A stretch of DNA of 64,000 nucleotides from Pelobates cultripes (lineage: Eukaryota; Chordata; Amphibia; Anura; Pelobatidae), in NCBI GenBank assembly GCA_933207985.1, contig OW240914.1, forward strand, positions 134,881,672 to 134,945,671, given 5' to 3'. A program made the position numbers and the translations under genes. Each line of letters opens with the position of its first letter. The first letter of the stretch is position 1. Shown here one piece after another: positions 10,466 to 20,680 of the stretch. The notes below the pieces were generated by a model that did not search any database, was not told the DNA's origin, and was given only the letters and a program-made list of their open reading frames with translations.

Positions 10466-10684
10466 TTACTTATATGCGTTTATAAACATGCATTTATACC
10501 TACGTGGGTATGAAGGTCACACAATGCTTCACTGCACCATACAGTGGGCAATAATACCCGGCTATGCGCCAATACTCACAGACCAATTAGCAAGCCATAG
10601 AGTGGGTCGACTCGGGGTCCACACCCCACAGGAAGGAAGTTCGGACTTCCGCCTCCACAGGTACCAGGAGTACCTAGGCCGATA

Positions 10685-11026
10685 ATGGCACACCTGTTTA
10701 TTATGTATATGTATTATATGTTTTCCCAGTTATTACCTTGTCCCACCCCCCACTCCGGTCTCGTTGAGACTTGTCATCCCATGTCCAGCCCCCAATATCT
10801 ACAGGGAGTCCACACAGATGATCCAACACACTGGACCTCAGATCCTGCAAAGGTACCCCTGCCCACCTACCCATCCCTAACCCAGCGAGTGAAATATGCC
10901 CGATTCCTACCCTCACTTAAGGGAAGGTCGCTCGACTTGATGCTGCTGGGACGAGCGAACCCCCCGCACTGGTCTTTAATTCCACGGATGACCCTTATAA
11001 AAGCCATTGGGTATAAACCCCCATGA
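10685..11026 (+). CDS. Small open frame ending at the ORF2 start (ATGA overlap)
   Basis: The frame has 113 codons, starts with ATG, and its TGA stop overlaps the ORF2 ATG at 11023 as ATGA. I recognise no domain; the product is rich in Pro, Leu and His. Overlaps of this kind drive termination-reinitiation in some bicistronic LINEs. The frame might therefore serve to deliver ribosomes to ORF2, or may be fortuitous. Comparison with other copies of this family would decide. Confidence 0.35.
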   Translation: MAHLFIMYMYYMFSQLLPCPTPHSGLVETCHPMSSPQYLQGVHTDDPTHWTSDPAKVPLPTYPSLTQRVKYARFLPSLKGRSLDLMLLGRANPPHWSLIPRMTLIKAIGYKPP

Positions 11027-14000
11027 AAATTTTCTCTCTCAATGTAAGAGGGTTAAACCTACCGGTTAAGAGACACCAGCTATATAGAGAACTCAAGAGG
11101 ACAGATGCGGACGTTATCTGTCTCCAAGAGACACACTACAGAACTGACGGTTATATCCCACCGACGACTTCGGACTACCCACACCAATACCACGCGACGT
11201 CCCCCACAAAGTCCAAAGGGACATACTAATCTCTAAGCAAGTAGCATTTACTATGATCTCCGTAGAGGTAGACACCAATGGGAGATACATAATACTGAAA
11301 TGCTCAATTAACAACACGATATATACAATCACCAATATATACGCACCCAATACATTACAGGGAACGTTTCTGAGACAAGTGCTACAGGGAACTGAATCGA
11401 TCCGCGAAGGAGTGTCAGTTATCTGTGGAGACTTTAATCATGTTTGGGACCCAAAACTAGACACTAACATTTCCCAACACAGCCCACGATATAAAATACT
11501 GCATAGACAGTGTAAAAAGCTACAGAAGATCCTCTCCCTACACCACTATTATGATACCTGGCGGATATCCCACGCTTCGGAACGTACGTACACTCACGTA
11601 CTCGAGGATAGATGGGTTTCTCATACATGGCCAAGGCCTAAACCAAATCACAGACTGTGTCATAGGACAGATTACATGGTCGGACCACGCACCGGTTACA
11701 CTGTCAGTAAGAGACCAATATGACTATAAACACTGCAGCCCATGGAGGCTGAATGCCTCCCTGCTGAATGACCCGTCATTCAAGAAAGAGGTAGAGGAGA
11801 CTTTGACTAACTACTTCACTGAGAACGCTACCCCAGATATATCCCAGGGCACTCTATGGGCGGCACACAAATCTGTAGTCAGGGGTATCTTTATCAGGAG
11901 GGCGTCCTACTTACGCAGGAAATCCTCGGCCCAGACCACGCAATGGCAGAAGGAATTGTATCAATTAAACACACAAAACCAAATCTCCTCTTCTGCTGAG
12001 CTAAAATTACAAATCACCACTATTATAAACAAGCTACACCAAAAAGCAATAGAACAAACAGGATATATGCTACAGAGGTTGAAAATTAATCAATACACGC
12101 AAGGGAACAAAGCTAGTAGACTATTAGCTAGGAGACTGCAAGAACGAAGGGCGAGCCAAAAAATAGCTTTTCTTATATCCCATAAGGGAGAGAAGAAAAT
12201 GATACCCAGAGACATATGCAATGAATTTGCCAACTATTACGCCGACTTGTACAACATCAACAAACATGACACCACATTCCAGCCCACGACGGAACACATA
12301 AATAAGTACTTGGACACGATTGACCTCCTAAGAATCACGACCCAACAGGCGACCGATCTCATTAGACCCATCACAGAGGAAGAACTCCATACCATCATAA
12401 AACAGCTACCGAACGGCAAAGCCCCAGGCCCGGATGGGCTTGACAATACATACTACAAACAATTCCACCACATACTGACACCCCACCTGGTGCGCACATT
12501 CACGGAGGCGACGGCTGTACAGAAATTACCACCAGACACGCTCTTGGCCCACATCATAACGTTACAGAAACCAGGGAAGCCTCCCACCATCCCACAAAAT
12601 TTCAGACCCATATCCCTGCTTAACACCGACGCGAAAATATTTGCCAAACTATTTGCGATGAGATTGAGCACTCTTCTACCTCAGATAATCCACAAAGACC
12701 AAGTTGGGTTTGTGTTAGGGAGACAGGGAGCGGACAACACACGCAAGGTCCTGAATATACTGCACAGTTTACCCAAATTACACAAGGGTGGAGGGATTGT
12801 CATCTCCCTAGATGCCAAAAAGGCATTCGACCGCCTGCACTGGGTGTTCCTGGAGGCAGTCCTGACAAAATTTGGAATACCAGGAGAATTTAGAGCAGCG
12901 GTCAAAGTGTTATATAGCGCTCCGACAGCCCAGGTACTTAACGCAGGTTTTCTTTCTAACCCGTTTAGTATCTCAAATGGCACGAGACAGGGATGTCCCC
13001 TGTCTCCCTTGTTATACGTTCTGGCCTTAGAGCCACTGGCAATAAAGATTAGGCAACATGACTCTATCCACGGGGTATGGATTGGGGAAAAGGAATATAA
13101 AGCCAACTTATTCGCGGATGACGTGCTCCTGACCCTAACACAACCACTGATTTCACTGCCAAACCTACTGACTGTCATAAAAGAATATGGAGACAGCTCC
13201 TATTACAAACTAAACGTGACAAAAACCCAGGCCATGGGGATTGGGATGCCTGATGCCGTCCTACAGGTATTGCGGGAGAAGTTTGTAATGGACTGGAGGG
13301 CAGACAGCGTCTCTTTCCTGGGACTTAAATTAACAAAGACAATGGGGGGACTATTTAAGGCCAACTACGAAGCCCTACAAAAAGAGATAGAGGCCAGTTT
13401 GGCCTCATGGGGAGATAAATACCTCTCCTGGCTGGGCAGGATGGCAGCATTTAAAATGTCTATCCTCCCCAAATTACAATATTTATTTCGAACTCTGCAA
13501 ATCGATCTTCCAACCTCCTACTTAACCAAAACACAGGCGATACTTACTAAATTCGTATGGGCACATAAACGAGTGAGAATAGCTGCCAAACACCTGTATA
13601 GACCCACTCACCAAGGGGGCCTAGCCCTACCAAATATCAAAATCTATTATCAGGCGTCGTTACTAGCCCCAGTGCTAGGGTTCCAATCCCCAACACATGT
13701 CCCGCATTGGCTGGAAATAGAAAACCATTGGCTTCAAGGGACGGACCTCCGCAGCTTGTTGTGGGTACCTAAAACACTACGCTCCCACCAACCCAATATA
13801 TTACCCACCACGAAAACATTACTGAGGACTTGGGACAGAACACACAAATCACTGCTCTCTGCGTCACCGTGGTCACCGGCAACACCTCTATCATGCCTAC
13901 ATGTGGCAAACAACACATTTGACCATAGGGAATGGACGAGGAGAGGCTGCACACATGTGAGGGACTTACTGGAAGCACAACAGATAATCTCATTCCCCAT

Positions 14001-14805
14001 CATTCAGGAGAGATTCGAACTGCCCCCCAGATCGATATTCCCGTATCTTCAACTAAAATCCATGCTAGGGGCCCAAAAGTCCACAGTGGAGGGGGAGACC
14101 ACACTCACGGAGTTTGAAAGGACTTGTTTAAACCCAAAGCAGAAGAGGGGCCTGATTTCCTTGTGCTATACACTCCTAAATGTAGGCGATCCAGTACACA
14201 AAGACAGATTTAGTGCAGCGTGGCAGGCAGACATCGGGAAGCACTTCGAGGCAACCCAATGGAGACGCGCCACCACGGCACACAAAGGAAGGACCACATG
14301 CACGTCACATCTAGAATTAATGCGCAAGGTATATTACAGGTGGTACATGGTGCCAGTAAAACTGGCAAAAATCTACCCAGGAACCTCAGCCGAGTGCTGG
14401 AGATGTGGGGAACCAGAAGGTTCGATGTACCACATATGGTGGACTTGTGAAACACTTAGACTTTATTGGGAGATGGTTGAAAGGTTACTTAATGAGATAC
14501 TAGAGGATAATATTACACTCACCCCAGAAATGGGCCTACTGTTCATGAACATGGATAGATTCCAGGGCAGTGAGACAATTCTGGTCTTTCACATCCTAAT
14601 AGCGACACTGACTCTTATAGCCAGAGAATGGAAGTCAGACAAGGCACCGACGAAAATAGCCCTAACGAGACAGATCTCCACCAACTTACACTACGAACTC
14701 ACAGCCAGGAAAAATTTGGGTAACAAGCGCAAGTTTGAGGACGCGTACATTAGGTGGGAGGACAAAAACGCGCCCCAGGAGATAGGAGACAGAGACGGAG
14801 ACTAG
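11023..14805 (+). pseudogene. L1-type ORF2 (endonuclease-reverse transcriptase) with two frameshifts
   Basis: The start at 11023 gives an APE endonuclease N-terminus (SLNVRGLN, then CLQETHY with the catalytic Glu). One frameshift lies near 11215-11228 and a second near 11590-11605; between them are IYAPN and GDFNHVWD. From 11551 an uninterrupted 1084-codon frame carries the endonuclease end (TWSDHAPV) and the RT fingers and palm (PNGKAPGPDGL, FRPISLLNTDAKIFAK, SLDAKKAFDRLHW, GTRQGCPLSPLLYVLALEPLA). The catalytic FADD is at 13111, about residue 520 of that frame. A C-terminal CX2CX8HX4C motif (CWRCGE...WWTC) lies near 14392-14450. The protein would nick target DNA and copy its own RNA there. 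With the endonuclease broken this copy cannot move on its own. Confidence 0.9.
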
Positions 14806-14999
14806 CCCAATGTCACAGACCCAGCCCGACACGTAGAATTTACATAGCAAGCGTACGAGAATCCCTCAAGACTGAGGGGAGTCCAGGGAATTGGACCCCC
14901 AGGGGAAGAGCGAGAACAGACAGGAATCACCAGACACACCAGAGAAGGGCAGGGAAATGATATGAATATGGCGAGTATAGAGTAGAGCAAAACCGGTAG

Positions 15000-15070
15000 G
15001 GAAAGAGGGCATATCACAGTCTTTCCCCCCCCTAAACCCCCCCCCCCCACAGCCCACTTCCCCCCCCCCC
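15000..15070 (+). other. Poly-C tracts in the L1 3' UTR
   Basis: Several runs of 7-13 C occur close together, and another run of 11 at about 15364. The opposite strand therefore has G-quadruplex-forming potential, which recalls the G-rich polypurine tract of mammalian L1 3' UTRs but on the other strand. Confidence 0.6.
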
Positions 15071-15446
15071 TATGCAGGGAACGGCAAGCTAGTTCAAAGG
15101 CAAACTTCCAGAGAGTACAAAGGATCGCTTCAGGGAAACCTAAACAGAGATGATAGATAGCGGGGCGACTAAGCAGGTCCCTAAGCAGAGACAGGAGGAC
15201 GAGGCGAATGCAGACAAAGGGCAGGCTAGTCCGCTGTGAAACAGAGGAATATAGGCGAAGTCACATAGGAAGCTACATAAGATTTTACATGTGATGCTGC
15301 ATATGATGTTATACACGATGTTATGTACTATGTTAAACTGGAAGTTATGTAAAACGAGATGTGGGATGTTCCCTCCCCCCCCCCTTTCTTCCTTCTGTAT
15401 CCCAAGTTTGCTTCGTAAGTGAAAATAAAAATTGTCAAATTGAAAA

Positions 15447-15462
15447 AAAATAACACCACAAC
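15447..15462. repeat. L1 target-site duplication, 3' copy
   Basis: AAAATAACACCACAAC, identical to the unoccupied site in the right arm at about 31499-31514 (reverse complement). Confidence 0.9.
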
Positions 15463-15538
15463 AGTAACATAGTACAATCCATGCATATAATGAAATCACA
15501 GGTAATGTCTCAGAACACCAACAGACAAAACTCAAGTC

Positions 15539-15925
15539 TCAATCTCCAAGCCTTTGAGGAGCTGTTGCTCCGAAGACGTTGAAAGTGTCTGGCGTGGATG
15601 TTCCTGTACATGGACAGAGTGGAACTTGATCACATACAATCAGACAGTGTGATGGATCCACGCGTCTGAAGTTATCGCCATCCAGTCTTGGTGAAATAAA
15701 GAAAGTCTGCTTGCGGCGAACAGATGAGAAGAAACCGGTGGAAAACTCACCAATAGAAAATAAGGCTCGGCATCGAGGGAGGCTTGGACTGTGGTCTCTG
15801 GGGAAAAAGGAAGTGGGTTGACCAATTCTGGGACTATCCATTCCAAAACCAACTCTGGGAAGGGTGGCTCTAAACACCGTTCTGGGTGATGTTTGAGCCT
15901 TCGTGAGGGTAGTGAATAGATTCAT
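15539..15925 (-). pseudogene. Possible DIRS-like retroelement fragment in the left arm
   Basis: The longest frame here (128 codons) is not recognised. An overlapping frame at 15640-15852 contains SRLSLFHQDWMAITSDAWI, which resembles the segment before the reverse-transcriptase core of DIRS-type retrotransposons (a Trp, then ITSDAWV-like residues). I infer a DIRS-derived fragment. The same frames survive in the right arm at 31036-31422, so the similarity is a property of the duplicated unit. No other RT motif follows in frame. Confidence 0.4.
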
Positions 15926-16316
15926 GTGTTTTTATAACTCGTTAAGGAAAGGTTCAATGAATAAAAGGCATTTGACTTTGTGGTCCTTCATTCTCATATA
16001 GATAAATCAATGCATGAGACAGCCTACCCAGGAGAGATTGAAACTATTTTTTGTATGTAACAATAAGGCACCATCGTACCAGCACCCAGAGGGTCACCAA
16101 ATCTGAATGCAAAACTGGACCTCACCAAGAACAGGCCCTGCTCAAACCTACTGGCAGGTTCCTTAAGGAGGCAAAAAAGCTCTGATGAGATGAGCAACAA
16201 CAGCATTTTATTTGGATATGGGGTGTTTTAGGATTATTGAGTATTGGCTTAACTAACAGGGTTATTCTCGAAAGTAAGAATCCAAATGTAAAGGAACTGT
16301 ACAGACAAAAAAACGC

Positions 16317-16352
16317 ATATCCTTCCCCCCCCCTGCCCCCGCCCCCGCCCCC
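16317..16352. repeat. C-rich microsatellite, G4-forming on the minus strand
   Basis: A (CCCCCG)-type tract that differs in length between the arms: one unit fewer, and no adjacent C8 run, at about 30622-30643. It is the main length difference between the arms apart from the L1. Confidence 0.7.
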
Positions 16353-17252
16353 AACAGAAAACCTACTGTCACTAAATGCTTTTTTCCCTAAGTATGTAAA
16401 AATTAGGCAAAATATATGTGTGTGGTATAAAACCCAGCCACAGACGATACGGCAATTCCAAGTAAAATGTCTTAAATGTCAGGTAAAACAATCCTGAGAT
16501 CAAGGCCTTCATAGGGTTCATTCCGGTGCTGGGCTATCCCACATATGTAGCAAGTAACACAGTGTTACCTAAAATTGGAGTTTGGGTAAGCTTCATTATC
16601 ACACATATACTAATTTTTGTGTCACTTGCACGTATAGTAATGGTAACCAAGTCCTTATATGGCTGCAATTCATTTCAAGAGCAGTGGAGCAATCTTCACT
16701 ATGCAAAGATCACAACAGATCTTAAACCTGTGATGTGACATACAAGTCAGAACATGTATAAACCTGTTTGGAGTAATGAAGTTACTGTAAATGGAAATTT
16801 GTGTTCTACTGAATCCAACATCTGATCCCATTAGCATCCCATCTTCAGATTTGGTAGAGTTAAAGAGTAATATCATATACACAACATTGTATTATTATAT
16901 TTTATTTCTTTTTTTTAATTAAAAGACCTATTTTTGAGAAAATGACCCTCACAATGTTGATTACTCGTCTAATCTTTTCAAAGACACCTGAATCACTTCA
17001 ATAGATGCCCTGGTTACCATAAAATGTAATTTTAAAGTTAAGCTGGTGATAATAAAATGGTCAAAATAGCGAAGATTGTGCCCCTAACTTTGTAAAGATA
17101 TGGTCCTAAAATTTTGTTATTATTATTGGTATTTATATAGCACCAGCATATTCCTTAGCGCTTTACAATATTACGGCTCATATATCAGGTGGCCTTTTCA
17201 GTAAGCACCTTGTTGATTGGATGTGGAATGGTCTAATATAGTCTTAGATCCA

Positions 17253-17530
17253 GGGTCGTCTTTAATATTGATTGGACCCTGGGCAAGCATCTGCTTGGGC
17301 CCCCTGGGCATGCAATCACTCCCTCCACCCCAACCTAGAGGCGAAACTAATGTAGAGAGTGCCTTGGTGCAAAAAATAATAATAATTCAGGCCTGCCCTG
17401 TAGCACAAGAGTAAAGAAAAGATAGATCCCCATCTGTCATACAACTCCTGTGATGCTATGCCAGGTGGGGATCTACCATCCTTGCAGGGTTGTATTTTTG
17501 AGCAGTGTTTGTGCAATTGAATGTCAGCAT
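17253..17530. other. No gene; repeat-like spacer
   Basis: Sequence just inside the left arm, with a CTGGGCAAGC / GGGCCCCCTGGGC segment typical of dispersed frog repeats. Nothing coding. Confidence 0.35.
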
Positions 17531-17890
17531 GTTATTGTATAGAGTGTATGTGTGCATGTAGGGGTGTATTTGTATGTACTGTTACCATTGGAATGCAGTG
17601 GTGTACTTGTGTGTAGTGTTTGCGTTTGAATGCAGTAATGTGTGATTGTCTGTAGTGTTGGCTTTTAAATGCAGGTGTATTTTTGTGTGTAGAGTTGGTG
17701 TTTGTATATAATTTTAGCGTTTTAATACAGGAATGTGTTTGTATGTAATGTTTGTATTTGCATGCAGGGGGTTGTTTGGATGTAGTGTTGTGTACATTTG
17801 TGTGTAGTATTGGTGTTTCAGCAAACTGGTGTGTTTGTATGTAATGTTTGTGTTTGCAGGGCTCTGTTTGCATGTTGTGTGATTTCTATA
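17531..17890. repeat. Degenerate TG-rich minisatellite, period about 45 bp
   Basis: The unit is approximately GTGTGTAGTGTTGGTGTTT followed by GAATGCAGGNGTGTATTT; about eight diverged copies. Open frames on both strands here are by-products. Confidence 0.7.
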
Positions 17891-18237
17891 ACACATATAC
17901 ACATACACATTAACACGCAGATACACACATAGGCACACTGACACATGCTCACACCTTGACACATACTGGCACATACACACACACACTCAGATACACACCC
18001 TTTGACACACAGATACAAGCACTTTGATACACACACACACTGGCACATCCAGACACAGAGGTACACACACACACTGACACAGGTATGTACACACACACTC
18101 AGATACACACATACATAAAGGTATAAATGCAGGGGTTTATATGTGTACAGTGCTAGAGATGGAGTGTATTTGTGTTGGCATTAAAATGCTGGGATGTATG
18201 CATTACCACACACTCAGATGCACACTGACACACACTG

Positions 18238-18278
<41 letters not shown>

Positions 18279-18475
18279 AAGGTACACATACACAGTGACA
18301 CACAAGTACACATACACAGGTATACATACACACAGAAACACAGACAAACACAGCCAGATACAAACACTGACACAAACACAGCAAGATACACACACTGACA
18401 CAAACACAGCCAGATACACACAAGGACATAAACACAGCCAGATACACACACACATACATGTGTACATTTACATAT
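17891..18475. repeat. CA-rich repeats with a 34-36 bp higher-order unit
   Basis: ACACAC-rich sequence continues from the TG minisatellite. At 18330-18450 a unit of the type ACACTGACACAAACACAGCC plus AGATACAC is repeated about four times. Long Cys/Val or Thr/His-rich frames across it are not genes. Confidence 0.7.
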
Positions 18476-18480
18476 TTTAA

Positions 18481-19254
18481 TCTCTGCCTTCTAGCAGCTC
18501 TTGGACAGCAACTCCCAGCAACCTTGGCCATAATAATGTCTCAACTCTGTTCTTACATACCCTGGTCCAGAATTTGGCAAAAGTGACATTTGGAAATGGT
18601 ATACAGCCTTTGATTTATATTTAATAGGGAACTGTCAGGTTCTTCTAGGATTTTTAACATGTACTTATTCCCTGTGTGTTACATTACAAACACCAACACT
18701 TGAATAAAAGTGATATCAGAAATAAGCAAAACAAAAAAACAAAACATATTTAGCCACCCTCCTGTCTCCTTACCTTTTGGGTACAGAAAGGTGGCTTCCC
18801 TGGGGTCCAGTGGGAGCTTGTTGGCCCAGGCTGATGGGAGTCTGCCATCAGCTTTCTCAGTCCCTCTCCCCAACAATGCTTGCATCCTCCTCCGTGTGGT
18901 GTGTGCCTCCTCCCCAGCGGCACTGAGGAGGAAGTGATCTGACCTCACTTCCTCCCAGCATGCCACGAAGAAGAAAAGGGATCACAGGGCAGTGTGTGAG
19001 GGGGCTAGCTGTGTGTTTGTATTCAGCCAACCCCCATATTACAAGGGTCCGGTCCCAGGGGCGTACCTAGAGCATTTGGCACCGGGGCGGATCCTGTGCT
19101 TGGCACCCCCTTTTAAAAAAATGTTAAAGGTTTTCTTTCTTTTTTTACAAGTAAAGTTTGTCAGCCCCATGTTAAGCATCACAATGCCCCACCTATATGA
19201 TTTTCAAGTTTATGTTAATTCAATTCATAGTGCTGCAGTGCCGCCGTGTTTACA
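18481..19254. other. Non-coding, dispersed repeat pieces
   Basis: No gene. A segment at 19056-19125 (GGGGCGTACCTAGAG, TTGGCACC) is a familiar type of interspersed repeat in fish and frogs. The GC-rich 18780-18960 part is also repeat-like. Confidence 0.4.
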
Positions 19255-19258
19255 TTAA

Positions 19259-19335
19259 AAGGCCTGCAGGGACAGGCTATAGACACCAGAACCACTACAT
19301 TAAGCTGAAGTGGTTCTGGGGACTATAGTGCTTCT
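19259..19335. mobile_element. Short palindromic TTAA MITE
   Basis: The 77-bp element lies between TTAA at 19255-19258 and 19336-19339. Its core folds on itself (CCAGAACCACT against AGTGGTTCTGG) and the right end GGACTATAGTGCTTCT is a mutated form of the terminus seen at 5878. Confidence 0.65.
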
Positions 19336-19609
19336 TTAATGTGAGGTAAATTAGAGCTTAGTGCCACGAATAATATACTAGATTGCCTACTTACAACCAG
19401 ATGAGGATGATGATGGGCTCTAGCTGCAGTCTGGCTCCACTGGCCTGGTGCAGAACAGGCTCTCTGGAGGCGGTTTGTAACTGTGGTCACAAAAATCAAT
19501 GTTCTGGGAGAACGGGAAGCAGCTCCATTTTTTGGGGGGTCCTTTACACAGCTCAAGGTCTGGGTCCAGGGGTCCACCTTCATGTTCCACCAATGAGTTT
19601 GTTCACAGG

Positions 19610-19900
19610 GGGTGGAGTGTGTAAGGGATGTCCTGATATGTGTTTAAGGAATGCATTGCGTGAAATTGTGTTTGTATGTGTAAGGGCTGCAAGGTGTGTT
19701 TCTGTGTATGTATGGGATGCATTGAATGTGTGTAAGGGGTGCATTGAGTGTGTGTAATGAATGCATTGTGTGTTTCTGTGTGTGTAAGGGATGCATTGTG
19801 TGTAACGGTTGCATTGTTTGTGTATGTGTGTCTGTGTGTGTAATGCATTGTGTGTTTTTCTGTGTGCAAGGGGTGCATTGTGTGTATGTGATGAATGTCA
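19610..19900. repeat. TG-rich minisatellite, about 30-bp unit
   Basis: The unit is approximately GTGTGTAAGGGATGCATTG plus TGTTTCTGTG, with seven to nine degenerate copies up to shortly before the assembly gap. Confidence 0.7.
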
Positions 19901-19956
19901 ATCTCTCCTCACGCTCCAATTTCCTTCTCCTCCTCCCAATTTCTCTTTCTCCCCCC

Positions 19957-20056
19957 NNNNNNNNNNNNNNNNNNNNNNNNNNNNNNNNNNNNNNNNNNNN
20001 NNNNNNNNNNNNNNNNNNNNNNNNNNNNNNNNNNNNNNNNNNNNNNNNNNNNNNNN
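19957..20056. other. Assembly gap (100 N)
   Basis: Exactly 100 N, the usual placeholder for a gap of unknown size. It cuts the ERV1 env, and the rest of ERV1 (env remainder and 3' LTR) is not on the other side. Confidence 0.98.
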
Positions 20057-20474
20057 TAAGATCCCCACATACATTCCACGGCTTTCTACCACTTGATATT
20101 GCTTTACACGCATCAAATAGCAGAGCACCTGAAGAATATACGGATTCTAATACCGTCTTATTAATTAGGGTCCCCTGAGGATCTCCATTTCTGAGAGTCA
20201 ACCAAATTGTACAGGGTTGATACTCAGGACTGAAGCACTTAGGTTCTCCTACTCCTAAATGACACACACTATATTCTATATTTAAGTATCTACATCTTGA
20301 TACATCTCCTTTACACTCATATTGCGAATGCCAAATTAGGGTCTAGGATATATGGTTACCTGTTCTTGTAGTCTTAATGCATACCTCACAGCTAGGAGTG
20401 TTGGTACCTCTACCTTCCTGAATATAAAAATACACATAAATAAACATTATTAAAAATACATCTTTCGTCGTCAT
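20057..20474 (-). pseudogene. ERV1 env, N-terminal surface-subunit stub
   Basis: An ATG at 20474 opens a hydrophobic signal-like leader (VFLIMFIYVYFYI) followed by a cysteine-containing surface segment. One in-frame TAG lies at 20343-20345. The frame then continues with CHLGVGEPKC and LLFDACKAI, the latter a block I associate with gamma/epsilon-type amphibian and fish Env proteins, until the gap at 20056. Receptor-binding and fusion parts are not present in the assembly. The start lies 207 bp after the pol stop, consistent with a spliced env message using the donor at 27191. Confidence 0.65.
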
Positions 20475-20680
20475 CCTCAGTCTTCGTCCGTGCGAAGGCA
20501 CCTCAGCTTCCAGGATGTAGGGGCTGCAGGGAATGGAGTTCTGCTCGTCTTCACAGGGGTCCCCTCAAGACTTTCCCTGACTTATACACTCGTTGGTGAG
20601 TGGACAGGCTTTATTATGGCCTTCTCACTCACCTACCAAGTCTCTGAAACAATAAAATTTGTGATCCACAAGGTTCCTCG

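Larger units (their letters stand above)
9163..15446 (+). mobile_element. Full-length L1-like non-LTR retrotransposon
   Basis: The element is 6284 bp, begins GGGGGCGTGTCC and ends in a short A-rich tail, with a 16-bp target duplication. It has a GC-rich 5' UTR, ORF1, a long 0.78-kb inter-ORF region, ORF2 and a C-rich 3' UTR (runs at 15006-15070 and 15364-15385). The empty-site allele in the duplicated right arm confirms both boundaries. Only two coding lesions were seen, both single-base frameshifts in the endonuclease, so the copy is young. It belongs to the L1 superfamily by ORF1 type and endonuclease/RT layout. Confidence 0.92.
9080..17252 (-). repeat. Left arm of an inverted duplication (interrupted by the L1)
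   Basis: Bases 9080-9162 plus 15447-17252 match 29726-31587 in reverse complement at about 97-98 percent by eye, over roughly 1.86 kb. The inner end is sharp at GATCTAAGAC. The outer end cannot be placed because the right arm runs into the N gap. Both arms carry the same 128-codon frame, with 5 residue differences, and an identical 70-codon frame. Near 17115-17165 the arm contains a Rex1-type LINE tail (TATATAGCACC, TTATTATTATT). The region between the arms is 12.5 kb and contains ERV1. Confidence 0.85.

Noticed and set aside
12237..14455. Minus-strand frames of 70-165 codons opposite L1 ORF2
   Set aside because: Antisense shadows of a recognised reverse-transcriptase gene.
17531..18531. Cys/Val-rich and Thr/His-rich frames of about 100 codons
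   Set aside because: Simple-repeat translation products of TG/CA minisatellites.
19644..20267. A 207-codon frame crossing the assembly gap
   Set aside because: Continuity over 100 placeholder N is meaningless; only the right part (env stub) was annotated.
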